Part shown: positions 1 to 13,084 of the stretch, piece after piece
How the letters are laid out: every line of letters starts with the position of its first letter
Numbering within the stretch: position 1 is the first letter of the stretch
Source of the DNA: Stictocephala bisonia
Taxonomy: Eukaryota; Arthropoda; Insecta; Hemiptera; Membracidae
Length of the DNA stretch: 64,000 nucleotides
Direction: 5' to 3'
Assembly (NCBI GenBank): GCA_035578905.1
Contig: JAQJVL010000004.1
Coordinates: 4,879,582 to 4,943,581, forward strand
Notes under the pieces: generated by a model
What the model was told of the DNA's origin: nothing
What the model saw: the letters and a program-made list of their open reading frames with translations, nothing else
The model's database searches: none
Made by a program: the position numbers and the translations under genes

Positions 1-949
1 GCCCATCTCAATTGACGTTAGGACTTCGATTTCCATAAAATTACACTAATTATATCTACAATGATCAGCATTTAATGGAAATAATAGCACCGCAGTGTCC
101 CTATTACGTCGTAAATGTATGACTCTCTTAAGCCGAGCTTGAAAGGGAGGTAGAAAAAAATGTTATATGCGAATTACAGAGTAGAAAAATAATTTTCGAA
201 CAGGTATAAGCAGACAAAAAAAACACAGCAGGAATGAAAGGAAAATAACGAAATAAATGTAACTTAATGTGATTCTTTATCTACCAAATACAAACGTGCC
301 AGAAGTAAAGTTGAGATCTGGATCAACAAGTGGGAGAAACAATAATCGTAGACACTCTAGGGATTCAACAATGAGGGATGAAATGTTTCCATACTGGCCA
401 CTCACACTGCACATTAGACTAAACACACTCGATATTACGACAACCCTTAGGTCAAGAACCAGTGGCTTTACTCTATGGAGACAAGCACAAACAAGGCCTG
501 AGCATTCATACACGACATGTGACACAAGAATAGATGATTGTCCAGCTTTACGTGAAATAAACGAGTCATGTTGCGTTGTTTGACGAACTATAGTAAAAAC
601 AAACGACAAAAAACAATTAAATTAAATAATTCTTTAATTTCTAGTGATTTTCAACGTACAGTAATACAAAGTTTTTCAAAATACTACGTCGGTAACATCA
701 ATCAGTAAGTAGCATTTACAATTTTAGTCCCTTTACAATTTTTTGAAGTTTTCGGATTTAAGGAGAGGGGCAGAGTATTATAAACAAGGGGTTTAAAATA
801 GGAAAACCCGTTCGTACCTTCTTCAGATCTCCTTTGAGGCAAGTGCAACATGGCATCTTGGTGACTGTTTCACTTCTCACTGAGGAACCAGGTATCGGGT
901 TTTCCTTTATAGTCCAGATACTGAAGGTGCAAATAAGCTATAAGGTACT
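1..949. other. Unassigned AT-rich stretch
   Basis: No gene is recognised. Between 269 and 609 both strands stay open for about 100 codons over the same bases, and neither translation resembles a family I know. The mutual overlap and the lack of splice context make a real exon doubtful. It could be a worn repeat. Around 830-930 the sequence is slightly richer in GC, with no clear motif. Confidence 0.4.
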
Positions 950-3205
950 ATTTTTTTATAATACCTCCGAAAGTTTTCAAGAAAGACCAAATTTTCTGAA
1001 AATTTTGAATTAAGCTTGTCTTACACTCTACTTTAAAAGTTATACAAGTGCAAGTTGCGCTTTTTGTTTTAAGGGGGTAAAAACTACCCCTTATTGCAAT
1101 ATATTTGGAAACAATGTTTTTAAGCATTGTATTGGATATAATTGTATCGACATATGTTATTATTGTATACTATACAACTTAAATCATGACTTTTAAGATA
1201 TTAATACCCTTAAAAACTATGCCTTTCGTTAAAATTTCGACGAAAAACTTCTTTAAACGTTGTTTGGGATATATTTATCTTAAAATATATTGCATATTTT
1301 TGTTTTTTTTATAATATGACTTTATTAGTGGATCTTTGAGATGTTACTACTCTTAAAAACTACCACTTTCATTGAAATGTTGACAAAAAGGTATTTAACC
1401 TTACTTGCGGCGGCTTGCTTATTTCTGTCGGTTAACCTGGGCGCGATTTAATCTTTTATCACTAAACGCACATAGACAATATAGTTATGATTTATTCACC
1501 ACTGCAAAAACAAAGAAATATGCCTAATTTGATTGTATATTTTGATTCTTGCTAAGATGTGTTGTCATCGATAAAGTAGAAGACATAGACAAACGAATCA
1601 TGTTAGTAAATAGCAAAACGAACCCAAACTTCTGTACGTTTGTAAATGTTTAGTATATTTAGGTTTTTTTAGTCTTGTTGGTTTTTATAAACTTGATCAT
1701 GTGTTCTCACGAATATTAATGTTTTTAGTAGTGAACGAAGTGTTTGTATTAACAAACTGTCCCTGCTCAACTGGTGCTACATATAAATAACTACATGAGG
1801 TGTAGTTATAAATATATTTGATACAATTATTATTTTGTGTTTTTAAATGTATTATATTTAATTGATTTCTTTATACAATGGTTTCCGTGGCAACGAATTT
1901 TGTGGTTTATACTACACACTTTTAACTTCGCCATTTTGAAAATATAATGGATAAAATATCTTAAAATTCAACGGAGTTATGACCAAGAAATTATTGGTAT
2001 GATTGCGGACTGTACCATATATACTCCATATATGCTCCATATATAGGAGCATGGAAATTTTGAAACTTTGGAACGCTCTTTCTTTTATTTGTTACAAATA
2101 CTTTCTTCAAGATGCCGATGATACCACAGGAAATATCAAATATTTGAAGATATGTACTTGAAAGCACATTTTAAAGAGAATTTTATGAACATTAACCTCG
2201 AGTAAAATTAGTTTTTGTAAAACCCTTATAAAAAAAAAAAAAAACAAAACGATTTAAAGGGCTCGAAATGAGAACTTTATACACAGTATGCAAGGGTTTT
2301 AACGGCCATATCTCGTTCAGTTTTCATGCTGCATCAATTTTTTTAAAAGACAAAAACAAAGTGGAAAAACGGTTCATTTGTTTTACGAATATTTATTAGT
2401 TTTGGGAACTATTTAAACAAAAAGGCATTTTTAATCTTCAATTTTTTGTTTTTATTTCAAAATTTTATATTTTTTTAAAGTATGCTTTTTAAATTACTAC
2501 AACTTCTGGAACTAATTACTGACATATAAATACATCTTGTTGGGTTTTGATAAATCATAACTACAGTATATTAGCGATGGCTTCAGTTTTATTGCCAATT
2601 TCTTTTTCTAACATTTTAGTTATCTTGACTGTTTTAATTGTAACTTTTGTAACTTCATTATTTTTTGGCCTATAAACTTCAATAAGGGCTCTTCGTACGT
2701 ACAAAAAGCTCTTCGTACGTACTTTAAAAAAAGGTCATTTGAGTATTCTCGAAAAAGTTACACCTGTTAATGTTATTTTCAGTTGAATATAAAAGCAAAT
2801 TCACGGCCAATAAAAAATTATCTTCATAGAGACGTAACTCTCTCCTGATAAAATATAATGCAATAAAAAATTAATCCATTTATCTAAGCAATTATTTTCG
2901 TAGATCATGAGATTTTCGAGTTATTCGTGAAAAACATATTTTTTGCAATTTTTATTCACTAATAACTAAAAAACTTCTGTTTTCGGGAAAAAACCATAAG
3001 AAATTTTTTTGCTTAAAATTAGTAAATATGCAGATTATTGGTGTTGTTTGGAATTTTTAATTTACACCACCCCCGACAGGGGGGAGCTCACCCTCCGGGT
3101 GGAAGCGCATATCGGCACTATACAACTTTGTTTGAATGGGTTATTTTAAAACTCATTTCAAATTTTCAGAAAAATTGATGCATCTTTATAACTTTCGGAG
3201 GTGAA
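950..3205. repeat. Diverged inverted-repeat element, about 2.25 kb
   Basis: The left end (about 950-1090) and right end (about 3060-3205) are diverged reverse complements. Both contain ACCTCCGAAAGTT, then an AT-rich block ending in TCTGAAAATTT, then a TGCGCTT block followed by a C/G-rich tract. The interior is AT-rich and holds loosely repeated segments with the phrase AAAAACTAC. There is no transposase frame, so this looks like a non-autonomous DNA transposon or fold-back element whose superfamily I cannot assign. The exact ends are uncertain by some tens of bases. Confidence 0.45.
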
Positions 3206-3954
3206 ACTTTTAAGTGACTGGACTATTAGATAACTAGGCTGATTTGTTAGCAAACCCCTTTGAACCAAAGAAGCTATCTCGATCTCGGCTATCTTCCCGA
3301 TGGACAAAAGTCCAGTTACATTGCGAAATTAACTGATGTGGTAATATTTCTGCGTACTATACAATAATCTAACTCCACTGTTTTCTAGCCTGACTTTCCT
3401 CTGTCAGACAAAATCCAAAAACCGCGAGTGCGTAGTGTGTAATCGGAAGGATAAGAAACCTGGTTTTCAATACCTTTGCGTAAACAGGAATCAAGCCATT
3501 CATTACATGCATGTTCTAACGCATCCTCATTATAATTAATTTTAAAACTAAATTTACTTAAAACTTTGAAACATGTACACTTGAAATTCTATATTTTAAA
3601 CAAAAGATGATGGTAGCCTACGTTATCACTTAAAATTATTATAAATCAGCTTTTTAAATATATTAGGTAACTAACGATTGGAATGCTATCGGTTTTAGTA
3701 ACACTCATTAATATAAACTAATCGATTAAGAGTGTCAGATATTTGAATAGTTCGATAGGATATATGATGGAGCATTTTCCCAGATTCTATGTAGTGTCCT
3801 AGCAATTTCATATTGTTAGAATAATTCTAATATTTTTTATTTATTTTTGTAGGCTATTTCTGATAGGACCCAAAATCTAAAAATCCACAATGTATTATTT
3901 ATTATTCATGTAGTAATCTTTAATTTTATCCCACTAATCATTTTTCTGTGATGG
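3206..3954. other. AT-rich DNA, nothing recognised
   Basis: No open frame of note, no splice-flanked coding segment and no repeat structure that I can support. Confidence 0.4.
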
Positions 3955-4545
3955 TCCTTTCTTATCTGGACTTTTCTTTATCAAAGAGATATTGATTAAG
4001 TATTGAATTAAAAACTTAAAAGCATAATAGAAAGTTCAATGGACTGCTTATTTTATAAAATTAATCAATAATAAAATATAATAATTATTTATAATCCTTA
4101 TTTTATAATTAATAAGTAAAAATTAAATATTACACAATAAATCATTATATTTAATTAATGGTTTACTGTAACAGAAATATTTTCTAACTCGACTAAATAG
4201 GGCACAACTACTTTCTTATCTGGATTTTTCTTTGTCAAAAATATATTGATTGAAGATAAATGATTAAATATTAAAGAAAAACTAAAACGTATCATAGAAA
4301 GTTAAGTTGACTGCTAATTGTAAAATTATTTTATAAAATTAAGAAATAAAATTTAAACCTATTTATAGTTCTTATTTAATAAATAGTAAGAAAGAATTAA
4401 ATATTACATAGTAAATCGTTATATTAAATAAGTTATTAAATATAATAGAAGTATTTTCTAACTCGACTACATAATGCACAACTACTTTCTTATCTGGACT
4501 TTTCTTTATCAAAAAGATATTGATTGATGATAAATGATAAAATTG
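3955..4545. repeat. Diverged tandem duplication, unit about 255-275 bp
   Basis: The phrase CTTATCTGGA followed by CTTTTCTTT or TTTTTCTTT occurs near 3961, 4216 and 4491. Each time an AT-rich block follows with ATATTGATT and, in the first two copies, AGAAAGTT. This gives two full diverged units and a partial third. It is noncoding and very AT-rich. Confidence 0.65.
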
Positions 4546-5571
4546 TAGTTTTTAAAAATGTAATTTGGCTTTTAACGGTTTTGTCTTAACAGTGGTAGCT
4601 AAATTCACCACTGCATTACGCCAAAAGTTCTAATGTGGTTAAACTCTTTTTAAATATTTTTCCTATCTCAAGGGAAGGTACATTAACTAATTTTGATTAT
4701 AAAATTGGGAAATAATTAACTCACCGAAAACCGATTGCACCACCTTAGGATAATCGAATTGTGGTGTAAAATTGTTAAGTTATATTTATTAGCATTTAAG
4801 TATAGAATTGTTCTAACATTTGAAATAGTTAAAATTAGTTTGGATATAATTTTTTATTATAATTATTGAATTCCAATTTTGAAGAAAACACAATGCAATG
4901 TGTATTTGCGTATTGTTTTACTTGCTTATGAATTTATAAACAAACCACAATAAATATACTGCTTATATACGTCTATATCATCAGAGAGAATTTAAATATC
5001 AGCTAAAATTTAGATGAACTCGAATTACTTAAAAAATAAAAACCGGAACATGGAAAGTCAAAATAGTCAAACGTACGTCTTAGAATAATAGTAATACAGT
5101 AGTAAGACGGTCCCGAGCCGTATGAGTTGTTGAACGCTTCTTAAGAGTTATTTCAATTTATAAATTGAAACATAGTCTGTGATAATAAACCTCTGATATC
5201 TACGTTTAAAAAGTAACCTACAAAAACTAAAAATGGTAAAATCTTGTAAAATTACACGTTTCTTGAAAATTACACAATTGACGGCCGAAACATCTAGAAA
5301 GAACGAGTAAAAGGTGTACAAATCGAATTTTAAACAACAAGTAAGGGGTTAGTGTAATGATGATGGCTAACGATCTGATAACACACGTAGTGTTATCGGC
5401 CACCGCGCGTAGAACGCTGAAACACAGTGTACTCGGCCATTAAAGGAAATAAAAAGCGGTGGAACATGAGGCTTATCGGAAGTGGAGTGGTTGCGTGTGG
5501 TTCAGGCTCGCACCATACTGTGTAATTTGGCCGGCCAGGTTGGGGGTGGCTCCGCCTGCTGCCACTCGCTC
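4546..5571. other. Unassigned AT-rich stretch
   Basis: No gene or structured repeat is seen. The last 200 bases, just before the 73-bp array, become richer in GC but have no recognisable product. Confidence 0.4.
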
Positions 5572-6975
5572 GCTATACCTCACAGCACAGACTACACACC
5601 ATTGGCTAACATCCAAAAACCGGAATACATCAGCAACTCGATCTCATATACCTCATAGCACAGACTTCACACCATTGGCTAACATCCAAAAACCGGAATA
5701 CATCAGCAACTCGATCTCATATACCTCATAGCACAGACTTCACACCATTGGCTAACATCCAAAAACTGGAATACATCAGCAACTCGATCTCATATACCTC
5801 ACAGCACAGACTACACACCATTGGCTAACATCCAAAAACTGGAATACATCAGCAACTCGATCTCATATACCTCACAGCACAGACTACACACCATTGGCTA
5901 ACATCCAAAAACTGGAATACATCAGCAACTCGATCTTATATACCTCACAGCACAAACTACACACCATTGGCTAACATCCAAAAACCGGAATACATCAGCA
6001 ACTCGATCTCAAATACCTCACAGCACAGACTACACACCATTGGCTAACATCCAAAATCCGGAATACATCAGGAACTAGATCTTATATACCTCACAGCACA
6101 AACTACACACCATTGGCTAACATCCAAAAACTGGAATACATCAGCAACTCGATCTCATATACCTCATAGCACAGACTACACACCATTGGCTAACATCCAA
6201 AAACTGGAATACATCAGCAACTCGATCTCATATACCTCACAGCACAGACTACACACCATTGGCTAACATCCAAAAACTGGAATACATCAGCAACTCGATC
6301 TCAAATACCTCACAGCACAGACTACACACCATTGGCTAACATCCAAAATCCGGAATACATCAGGAACTAGATCTTATATACCTCACAGCACAAACTACAC
6401 ACCATTGGCTAACATCCAAAACCTGGAATACATCAGCAACTCGATCTCATATACCTCATAGCACAGACTACACACCATTGGCTAACATCCAAAAACTGGA
6501 ATACATCAGCAACTCGATCTCATATACCTCACAGCACAGACTACACACCATTGGCTAACATCCAAAAACTGGAATACATCAGCAACTCGATATTATATAC
6601 CTCACAGCACAAACTACACACCATTGGCTAACATCCAAAAACCGGAATACATCAGCAACTCGATCTCAAATACCTCACAGCACAGACTACACACCATTGG
6701 CTAACATCCAAAAACCGGAATACATCAGGAACTAGATCTCACATACCTCACAGCACAGACTACACACCACTAGCTAACATCCAAAAACCGGAATACATCA
6801 GCAACTCGATCTCATATACCTCACAGCACAGACTACACACCATTGGCTAACATCCAAAACCGGAATACATCAACAACTCGATCTCATATACCTCACAGCA
6901 CAGACTACACACCACTGGCTAACATCCAAAAACCGGATTACTTCAGTAACTTTCTCTCAGTTTGCCTCACAGCAG
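5572..6975. repeat. Minisatellite array A, 73-bp unit, about 19 copies
   Basis: Direct tandem repeats with a 73-bp period. The unit includes CACACCATTGGCTAACATCC and AATACATCAGCAACTCGATC. Copies differ by a few substitutions such as CCGG versus CTGG and GATCTCATA versus GATCTTATA, and some variants recur in alternation. That suggests higher-order amplification of blocks of units. Open frames crossing the array are by-products of its period. I infer no function. Confidence 0.95.
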
Positions 6976-8118
6976 AGACCAGGGCCGGCATAGTAGGAAA
7001 TTCGTGTGCGTTGGTGTGCAAGATGGATTGTTGGTGCAGGCGCACGGATAATTCGTACTAAAAGGCAAGTAGTAACTGATATTGAGTACTTGGACTCGCC
7101 GCTATTACGCACCTACCCTTCCGAGACTTCTTAGGGATGGTTAAACAAAGGTGAAAATAAATAACAACTAATTTGCCAACAAGCATTTAGTGCAGCTGAA
7201 CAAGAGATGAATTCTTGTATCCTAAATACTCAGTGAATTTTATTACAAATTATAAATAAGTCGACTGATTTTGATAAGGAAATCTCTTCCCTTACAGGTT
7301 TTTAATAAATACGATATTAAAATTCTCTATGATGATAGACGTATATAAGCAGTACATTTATTATGGTTTGTTAATAAATTCATAAGTGAGCAAAACATCA
7401 CCCAACTATCTATTACAACGTGTTTTCTTCAAGATTGGATTTCAATAATAATAATAAAATCTTTTTAACTATTTCAAACGTTAAAACATTTCTAGACTTA
7501 AGGATTATAACTTACTGTAACAATTTTACACCGCAATTCGATGATCTTAATATTAAGGTTATAGTTTTTGAAACTGAAATACCCACAAATTATTCCTTCC
7601 CTTATCACGAACAAATAAAAGAAGAGTGACGGGGAGTGGGAGACCATGCCATGAAAAAATCTCCAAGTGGTGGAAAATTATGAGAAACACTTATTGTTTC
7701 AAAACATATCAGAGTGCGGCACCAAATTACAGATTGCTTGTCCAGAATCCAAATATAAGGAAAGCAAGAGGAAATATTAGAGGAGATGGTGGGGGTGGGC
7801 GAAGCCATTGGATGAAACCTTGTAAGTCATATCCCCCCCCCCCCCCATGGTGATTGCAAGGCGAAACTGCCCTTGCATGCGCTGGACTAGCCTAGTTTAC
7901 TGTACATAAAAATCTGTAAGATATTACCAGTCAACAATCTTTAAATCTGAATAATAATTTAAAATCTAACTTGTTATTTACATCACACACCCTCCACAAC
8001 GCTATGAGGGGATCTACGTTTATATATGATGACACAAAATGGATACACAAAATATTTGATACCTATAAAAAATGTACGTACATAAATATAATAAGACTGC
8101 CGTACTGGTTTGTTAAAA
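6976..8118. other. Unassigned stretch with a poly-C tract
   Basis: No recognisable gene. A run of about 14 C residues lies at 7831-7846. Short open frames overlap one another on both strands around 7600-7850 without similarity to a known family. Around 6980-7060 the sequence is GC-richer and follows directly on the 73-bp array. Confidence 0.4.
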
Positions 8119-8551
8119 CAGAAAACCTTCGATTTAACAGACCCCGACTGAACGGACTTCGGATTCACCGGACAGCTTGCAACTGTATTACAGTATCTAA
8201 ATTGCTATATACCCCCCCCCCCCCCACTAATGGAAGTTTTCTACAAAAAATAATTTTTAAAACGTGTAGTTTTTCTAAGGCAACTTCAAATATTCCATAA
8301 ATAGTTATTATTATTATTCAGTATATCCTAAAACCCTTTATCCTTACGCGTCAATCATTTTTGTACAATATATTTTTGTAAACGGTATTGTATTGATTTT
8401 TGAGTTAACAATCAGCTTGCAACTTCACAGTTTTGAGTACGGTGTAGCGATCTAATAACAGCTTGGAGTGAATTCACCCTAATTTAACGGACAGTCGGCT
8501 TTAGCAGACTAGGTCCTACCCCTTTTAGTCCGTTAAATCGAGAGTTTACTG
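8119..8551. mobile_element. pogo/Tigger-like MITE, 433 bp
   Basis: The right end read on the minus strand starts CAGTAAACTCTCGATTTAAC, and the left end starts CAGAAAACCTTCGATTTAAC. Both continue with diverged GACT/GGAC-rich subterminal sequence. A TA dinucleotide follows the right end; at the left the expected TA is AA. TIRs of the CAGT...CGATTTAACGGAC type with TA targets are typical of pogo/Tigger elements (IS630-Tc1-mariner group). The 433-bp interior has no transposase and includes a poly-C run at about 8211-8225. Confidence is moderate because only the TIRs support the family. Confidence 0.6.
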
Positions 8552-8639
8552 TATTAAGTGTTTATTTTTAACCAAATGAATTTTAAAAAGAAGCTAAAGG
8601 ATGTCTTATTTTACCAGGAGAAGTTAGGGCTAAGAAGCC

Positions 8640-8850
8640 CTCTCTAACACTTAACCTAAGGACCAGAGGCTTAAAGGTGACTTCCGAAACCACAACCAGT
8701 GACCGGGCAGGCGGGCTGCGGCTACGTGCAAGGACGGGATCGCCCAGACGGTCACCCATCCAAGGGACAACCACGTTCGATATTGTTTGGCTCCATTATC
8801 TTGCGATAACGTCGGAACCCTCCAATCAAGGCGACTCACTGGCTTCCTGT
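8640..8850 (-). repeat. 5S-rRNA-like GC-rich repeat (SINE3-like or 5S pseudogene)
   Basis: On the minus strand, 8763 to 8741 reads TTGGATGGGTGACCGTCTGG. This closely matches the internal control region (box C) of 5S rRNA genes, which normally reads as TGGATGGGGGACC or TGGATGGGTGACCGCCTGGG. The rest is GC-rich and does not match a whole 5S gene, so a functional 5S rRNA is unlikely. A 5S-derived SINE or decayed 5S pseudogene fits best. Overlapping open frames on the minus strand here look like by-products of the GC-rich repeat. Confidence 0.55.
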
Positions 8851-9249
8851 TAATTTTTAATTAACTAGGCTTACAGTTCATTTTTCTAAATTTATTTGTG
8901 TAAACTGAAGCCACCAGGCATTTATTAAGTTTTCAATAATAAATAACTATAGTAAATTGTGATACAAAACACGAGTCTGTTTAGTAATGGATATTGACTA
9001 TGGCACTGAGGCCAAGTTGAGGTCATTATGTGGACAAAATGAAATCATTTTTTTTAACCACTAACAAGCCAGTGATAAATGCCAAGGTCCACACTCAAAG
9101 ATCAATAATACGTTTGAGAATTGGTCGATTTCCGGTCTATAGGACAAGGCAGCCGTAGATTACAGTTAAATAATATTTAAACCATATTGATAACAGCGCG
9201 GCGCCACCACAGTAGTACACATGGCCAGCCAACGTGGACTGGCTACGAA
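8851..9249. other. Unassigned spacer
   Basis: No recognisable gene or repeat between the 5S-like repeat and the 89-bp array. Confidence 0.4.
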
Positions 9250-10435
9250 CGTGTAATAGCTCTGGTGATAAGGAGAAGCCTGATAGGAAAAGGCAAACAA
9301 CCCCGACGATGGAAGTAGCTTGCTATAGTGATATTGATGACTTGAGGTAGCTGGGGATAAGCAGGAGACTGGTAGGAAAAGGCAAACAATCCTGACGGTG
9401 GAAGTAGCTTGCTATAGTGATATTGATGACTTGAGGTAGCTGGGGATAAGCAGGAGACTGGTAGGAAAAGGCAAACAATCCTGACGGTGGAAGTAGCTTG
9501 CTATAGTGATATTGATGACTTGAGGTAGCTGGGGATAAGCAGCAGACTGGTAGGAAAAGGCGAACAATCATGGCGGTGGAAGTAGCTTGCTATAATGAGA
9601 TTGGTGACTTGAGGTAGATGGCGATAAGCAGCAGACTGGTAGGAAAAGGCGAACAATCATGGCGGTGGAAGTAGCTTGCTATAGTGATATTGATGACTTG
9701 AGGTAGATGGGGATAAGCAGCAGACTGGTAGGAAAAGGCGAACAATCCTGACGGTGGAAGTAGCTTGCTATAATGAGATTGGTGACTTGAGGTAGATGGC
9801 GATAAGCAGGAAACTAGTAGGAAAAGGCAAACCATCCTGACGGTGGAAGTAGCTTGCTATAGTGATATTGATGACTTGAGGTAGATGGGGATGAGCAGCA
9901 GACTGGTAGGAAAAGGCGAACAATCCTGACGGTGGAAGTAGCTTGCTATAATGAGATTGGTGACTTGAGGTAGATGGCGATAAGCAGGAAACTAGTAGGA
10001 AAAGGCAAACCATCCTGACGGTGGAAGTAGCTTGCTATAGTGATATTGATGACTTGAGGTAGCTGGGGATAAGCAGCAGACTGGTAGGAAAAGGCGAACA
10101 ATCATGGCGGTGGAAGTAGCTTGCTATAGTGATATTGATGACTTGAGGTAGCTAGGGATAAGCAGCAGACTGGTAGGAAAAGGCGAACAATCATGGCGGT
10201 GGAAGTAGCTTGCTAAAGTGATATTGATGACTTGAGGTAGCTGGGGATAAGCAGCAGACTGGTAGGAAAAGGCGAACAATCATGGCGGTGGAAGTAGCTT
10301 GATATAGTGAGTTTGGTGACGAGGTAGCTGGGGATAAGCAGGAGACTAGTAGGAAAAGGCAAACAATCCCGATGGTAACTGTAGCTTGATAAGGTGTTTT
10401 GACCTGAGTTAGCTTGTGGTGATAATTGCACGAAG
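9250..10435. repeat. Minisatellite array B, 89-bp unit, about 13 copies
   Basis: Direct repeats spaced by 89 bases. The unit contains TTGATGACTTGAGGTAGCTG, GATAAGCAGCAGACTGGTAG and GGAAGTAGCTTGCTATAGTG. Variants alternate (GCTGGGG versus GATGGCG; CAATCATGG versus CAATCCTGA), indicating amplification of multi-unit blocks. The outermost copies are the most degenerate. Several minus-strand frames of 80-90 codons cross the array and are similar to each other only because the DNA repeats. Confidence 0.95.
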
Positions 10436-11344
10436 TACCTGATAGTGATTATCAGTCGAACACCATGTAAATATTCAAGGTACACCACATAACAAGACAG
10501 TTAAATGTGATTTTACATTTTATTAAGTACAATACTTAATAAAAAATTGTTTAATTCTTTGTAAGCTCAGATGGATTTAAAAATAATGATTTCTATTGTG
10601 TAGATTAAACTCGTTAAAAATGCGGTTATAAATTGAAAAAATAGTAAATGAGCAATATCCAATGTAAAGGCCTCATATAACAGGGAGGTGTATTCTGTTG
10701 ATTTATCTAATTGCGAGTCTGTTTTTGTACAAAGCTTTTGAGGGCGAGCAGGCATCGGTCTTCCGAAGGGCAAGCTATTGTATTTCCTATATACACCAGG
10801 TGAAAACCTAAAAAGGCAGTTTGTTTGAAACATATGGCGATATGTTAGATTAGTTGGCTGGAAACCCTAGAAATGCCCTTGTTTCCCGATAGTAAACGTT
10901 GGTCTCAGTAATCTTGGGGCAGACGACTTACATGTGCGGAAAATGTATTAGAGAAAACGCCAAGCTGGTGATATCTATGATATAAGGTCGTTTCTATTTG
11001 TGACGCAATAATTCTTGAGCATTAATTAATGTTGCGCGCTCGTGAGCAGGGTGACATTGACATTTAACATAGGCCTGCCTCGGGTGATAGCTTATCAACT
11101 ATTTAAGCACAAGTTGTACATATCCAGTGCTTTTTGTACTTCAATTATTTATTAAAAATCAAAACTTAAGACATTCTATATGAAACAAAAATCCATTAAG
11201 TACTGTAGCTTAACATAGATAGTAGGAATGATGCCCTCGTTTTTGGTGGTTAATTTGTATGATATTATAAACTCTGTGTCTATTGATTTAATTGTATTAG
11301 TGATACGTGTTGTTTTTTCTTCTGAAAATATGAAGTCATGAGTG
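10436..11344. other. Unassigned spacer
   Basis: No gene is recognised. One minus-strand frame of 88 codons (10567-10833) shows no known motif and no convincing splice context. Confidence 0.4.
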
Positions 11345-12160
11345 GGAAATTGTTGTGTTTTGGTGTGGATCGTCTTTTCTTTTTAGAGTGGTTTTTATAT
11401 GTATCGATATGAAGATGTCATAATTGTCTTGTAATCCTTTTCTCTCTTCCCACGTAAAATGCATATTTTTATTTTTGCTCAAATATACTGTACATATAAT
11501 CATTCCCAATATAAATTCAGACTGTCGTGAAAGTTTCCAGAACGTTGACCTACTGCCAGGAAAAGTATAGATGTTTAATCAAATCCTTTATTAAGACATA
11601 ATATTTGTTACAGTTATAAATTCTATTTGTACAAATGTTGTGTCTTGTCAAATTAACTATAACCACTATTAATATAATTCTGTATCAATTAATTAATATT
11701 TAATATAAATCTTGTACTACACAGACATGTGAGGTAGTCGAATGTATGAAATAGTAATAACTTTGAATACTCAAAACATATTAAGCATATATTGAAAATG
11801 TTGGCAAATGGATAAAACGTAAATTAATAATACGTACATTAAATATACGTATTATTATGGATTATGGATATTATTATTATGGATAATACGTAAATTAAAA
11901 TAATCAAAACTTGGAACTTTCCATATTAAGATAAGAGACTCATTGAGTCTCAAGTTCAATCAAGTGGATTGTTTAGCGTGCACAATCTGCAATGCCTGAA
12001 TCTTACTGTCACTGCTAATGTCGCCTTTTTTCAGAGCAAAACAACCAACAATGCATCTATCATGCAACAACAACCTCGAAGCTCAAACCTTGTAACACTT
12101 TGCCAGAATGTACTGCTGGAAATATAACGCGATATATAGGAGTTATTAACGTAGATTACT

Positions 12161-12912
12161 CAGAGTAAATAGAGGATTAGCACATCTAAAACTGAGTTAG
12201 GACGACACCTCCGAGTAAATAGAGGATTAGTACATCTAAAACTGAGTTAGGACGACACCTCCGAGTAAATAGAGGATTAGCACATCTAAAACTGAGTTAG
12301 GACGACACCTCCGAGTAAATAGAGGATTAGCACATCTAAAACTGAGTTAGGACGACACCTCCGAGTAAATAGAGGATTAGCACATCTAAAACTGAGTTAG
12401 GACGACACCTCCGAGTAAATAGAGGATTAGCACATCTAAAACTGAGTTAGGACGACACCTCCGAGTAAATAGAGGATTAGCACATCTAAAACTGAGTTAG
12501 GACGACACCTCCGAGTAAATAGAGGATTAGCACATCTAAAACTGAGTTAGGACGACACCTCCGAGTAAATAGAGGATTAGCACATCTAAAACTGAGTTAG
12601 GACGACACCTCCGAGTAAATAGAGGGTTAGCACATCTAAAACTGAGTTAGGACGACACCTCCGAGTAAATAGAGGATTAGCACATCTAAAACTGAGTTAG
12701 GACGACACCTCCGAGTAAATAGAGGATTAGCACATCTAAAACTGAGTTAGGACGACACCTCCGAGTAAATAGAGGATTAGCACATCTAAAACTGAGTTAG
12801 GACGACACCTCCGAGTAAATAGAGGATTAGCACATCTAAAACTGAGTTAGGACGACACCTCCGAGTAGATAGAGGATTAGCACATCTAAAACTGAGTTAG
12901 GACGACACCTCC
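12161..12912. repeat. Minisatellite array C, 50-bp unit, 15 copies, nearly identical
   Basis: Direct 50-bp repeats containing CCGAGTAAATAGAGGATTAG and ACTGAGTTAGGACGACACCT. Only about three single-base differences are seen over fourteen units after the slightly different first copy. This homogeneity contrasts with the other arrays in the window and implies recent expansion or strong homogenisation. It lies in the left half of the nested inverted-repeat element. Confidence 0.97.
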
Positions 12913-13084
12913 AATCTCAGAGAATCAAAAATTACTTCAAGAAAAAGAAAATAAGGTTTAAACGAGAACAATAATTAAATAAATAACGTCTGATTTCCTC
13001 TAAATATCTCTATATACAAAGTGAAAAAATTTGGAAATGCTTTCAATACTGTTATATAAATTCACTTGTATGTTGAGTGAAATC

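Noticed and set aside
269..609. Overlapping open frames of 104 and 110 codons on opposite strands
   Set aside because: Neither resembles a known protein, no splice context was found, and overlap of this kind is common by chance in non-repetitive DNA.
8583..8839. Two tryptophan-rich minus-strand frames
   Set aside because: They overlap each other in a 5S-like GC-rich repeat; such frames are frequent repeat artefacts.
9323..10488. Four similar minus-strand frames of 81-91 codons
   Set aside because: Their similarity comes from the 89-bp tandem array, not from a gene family.
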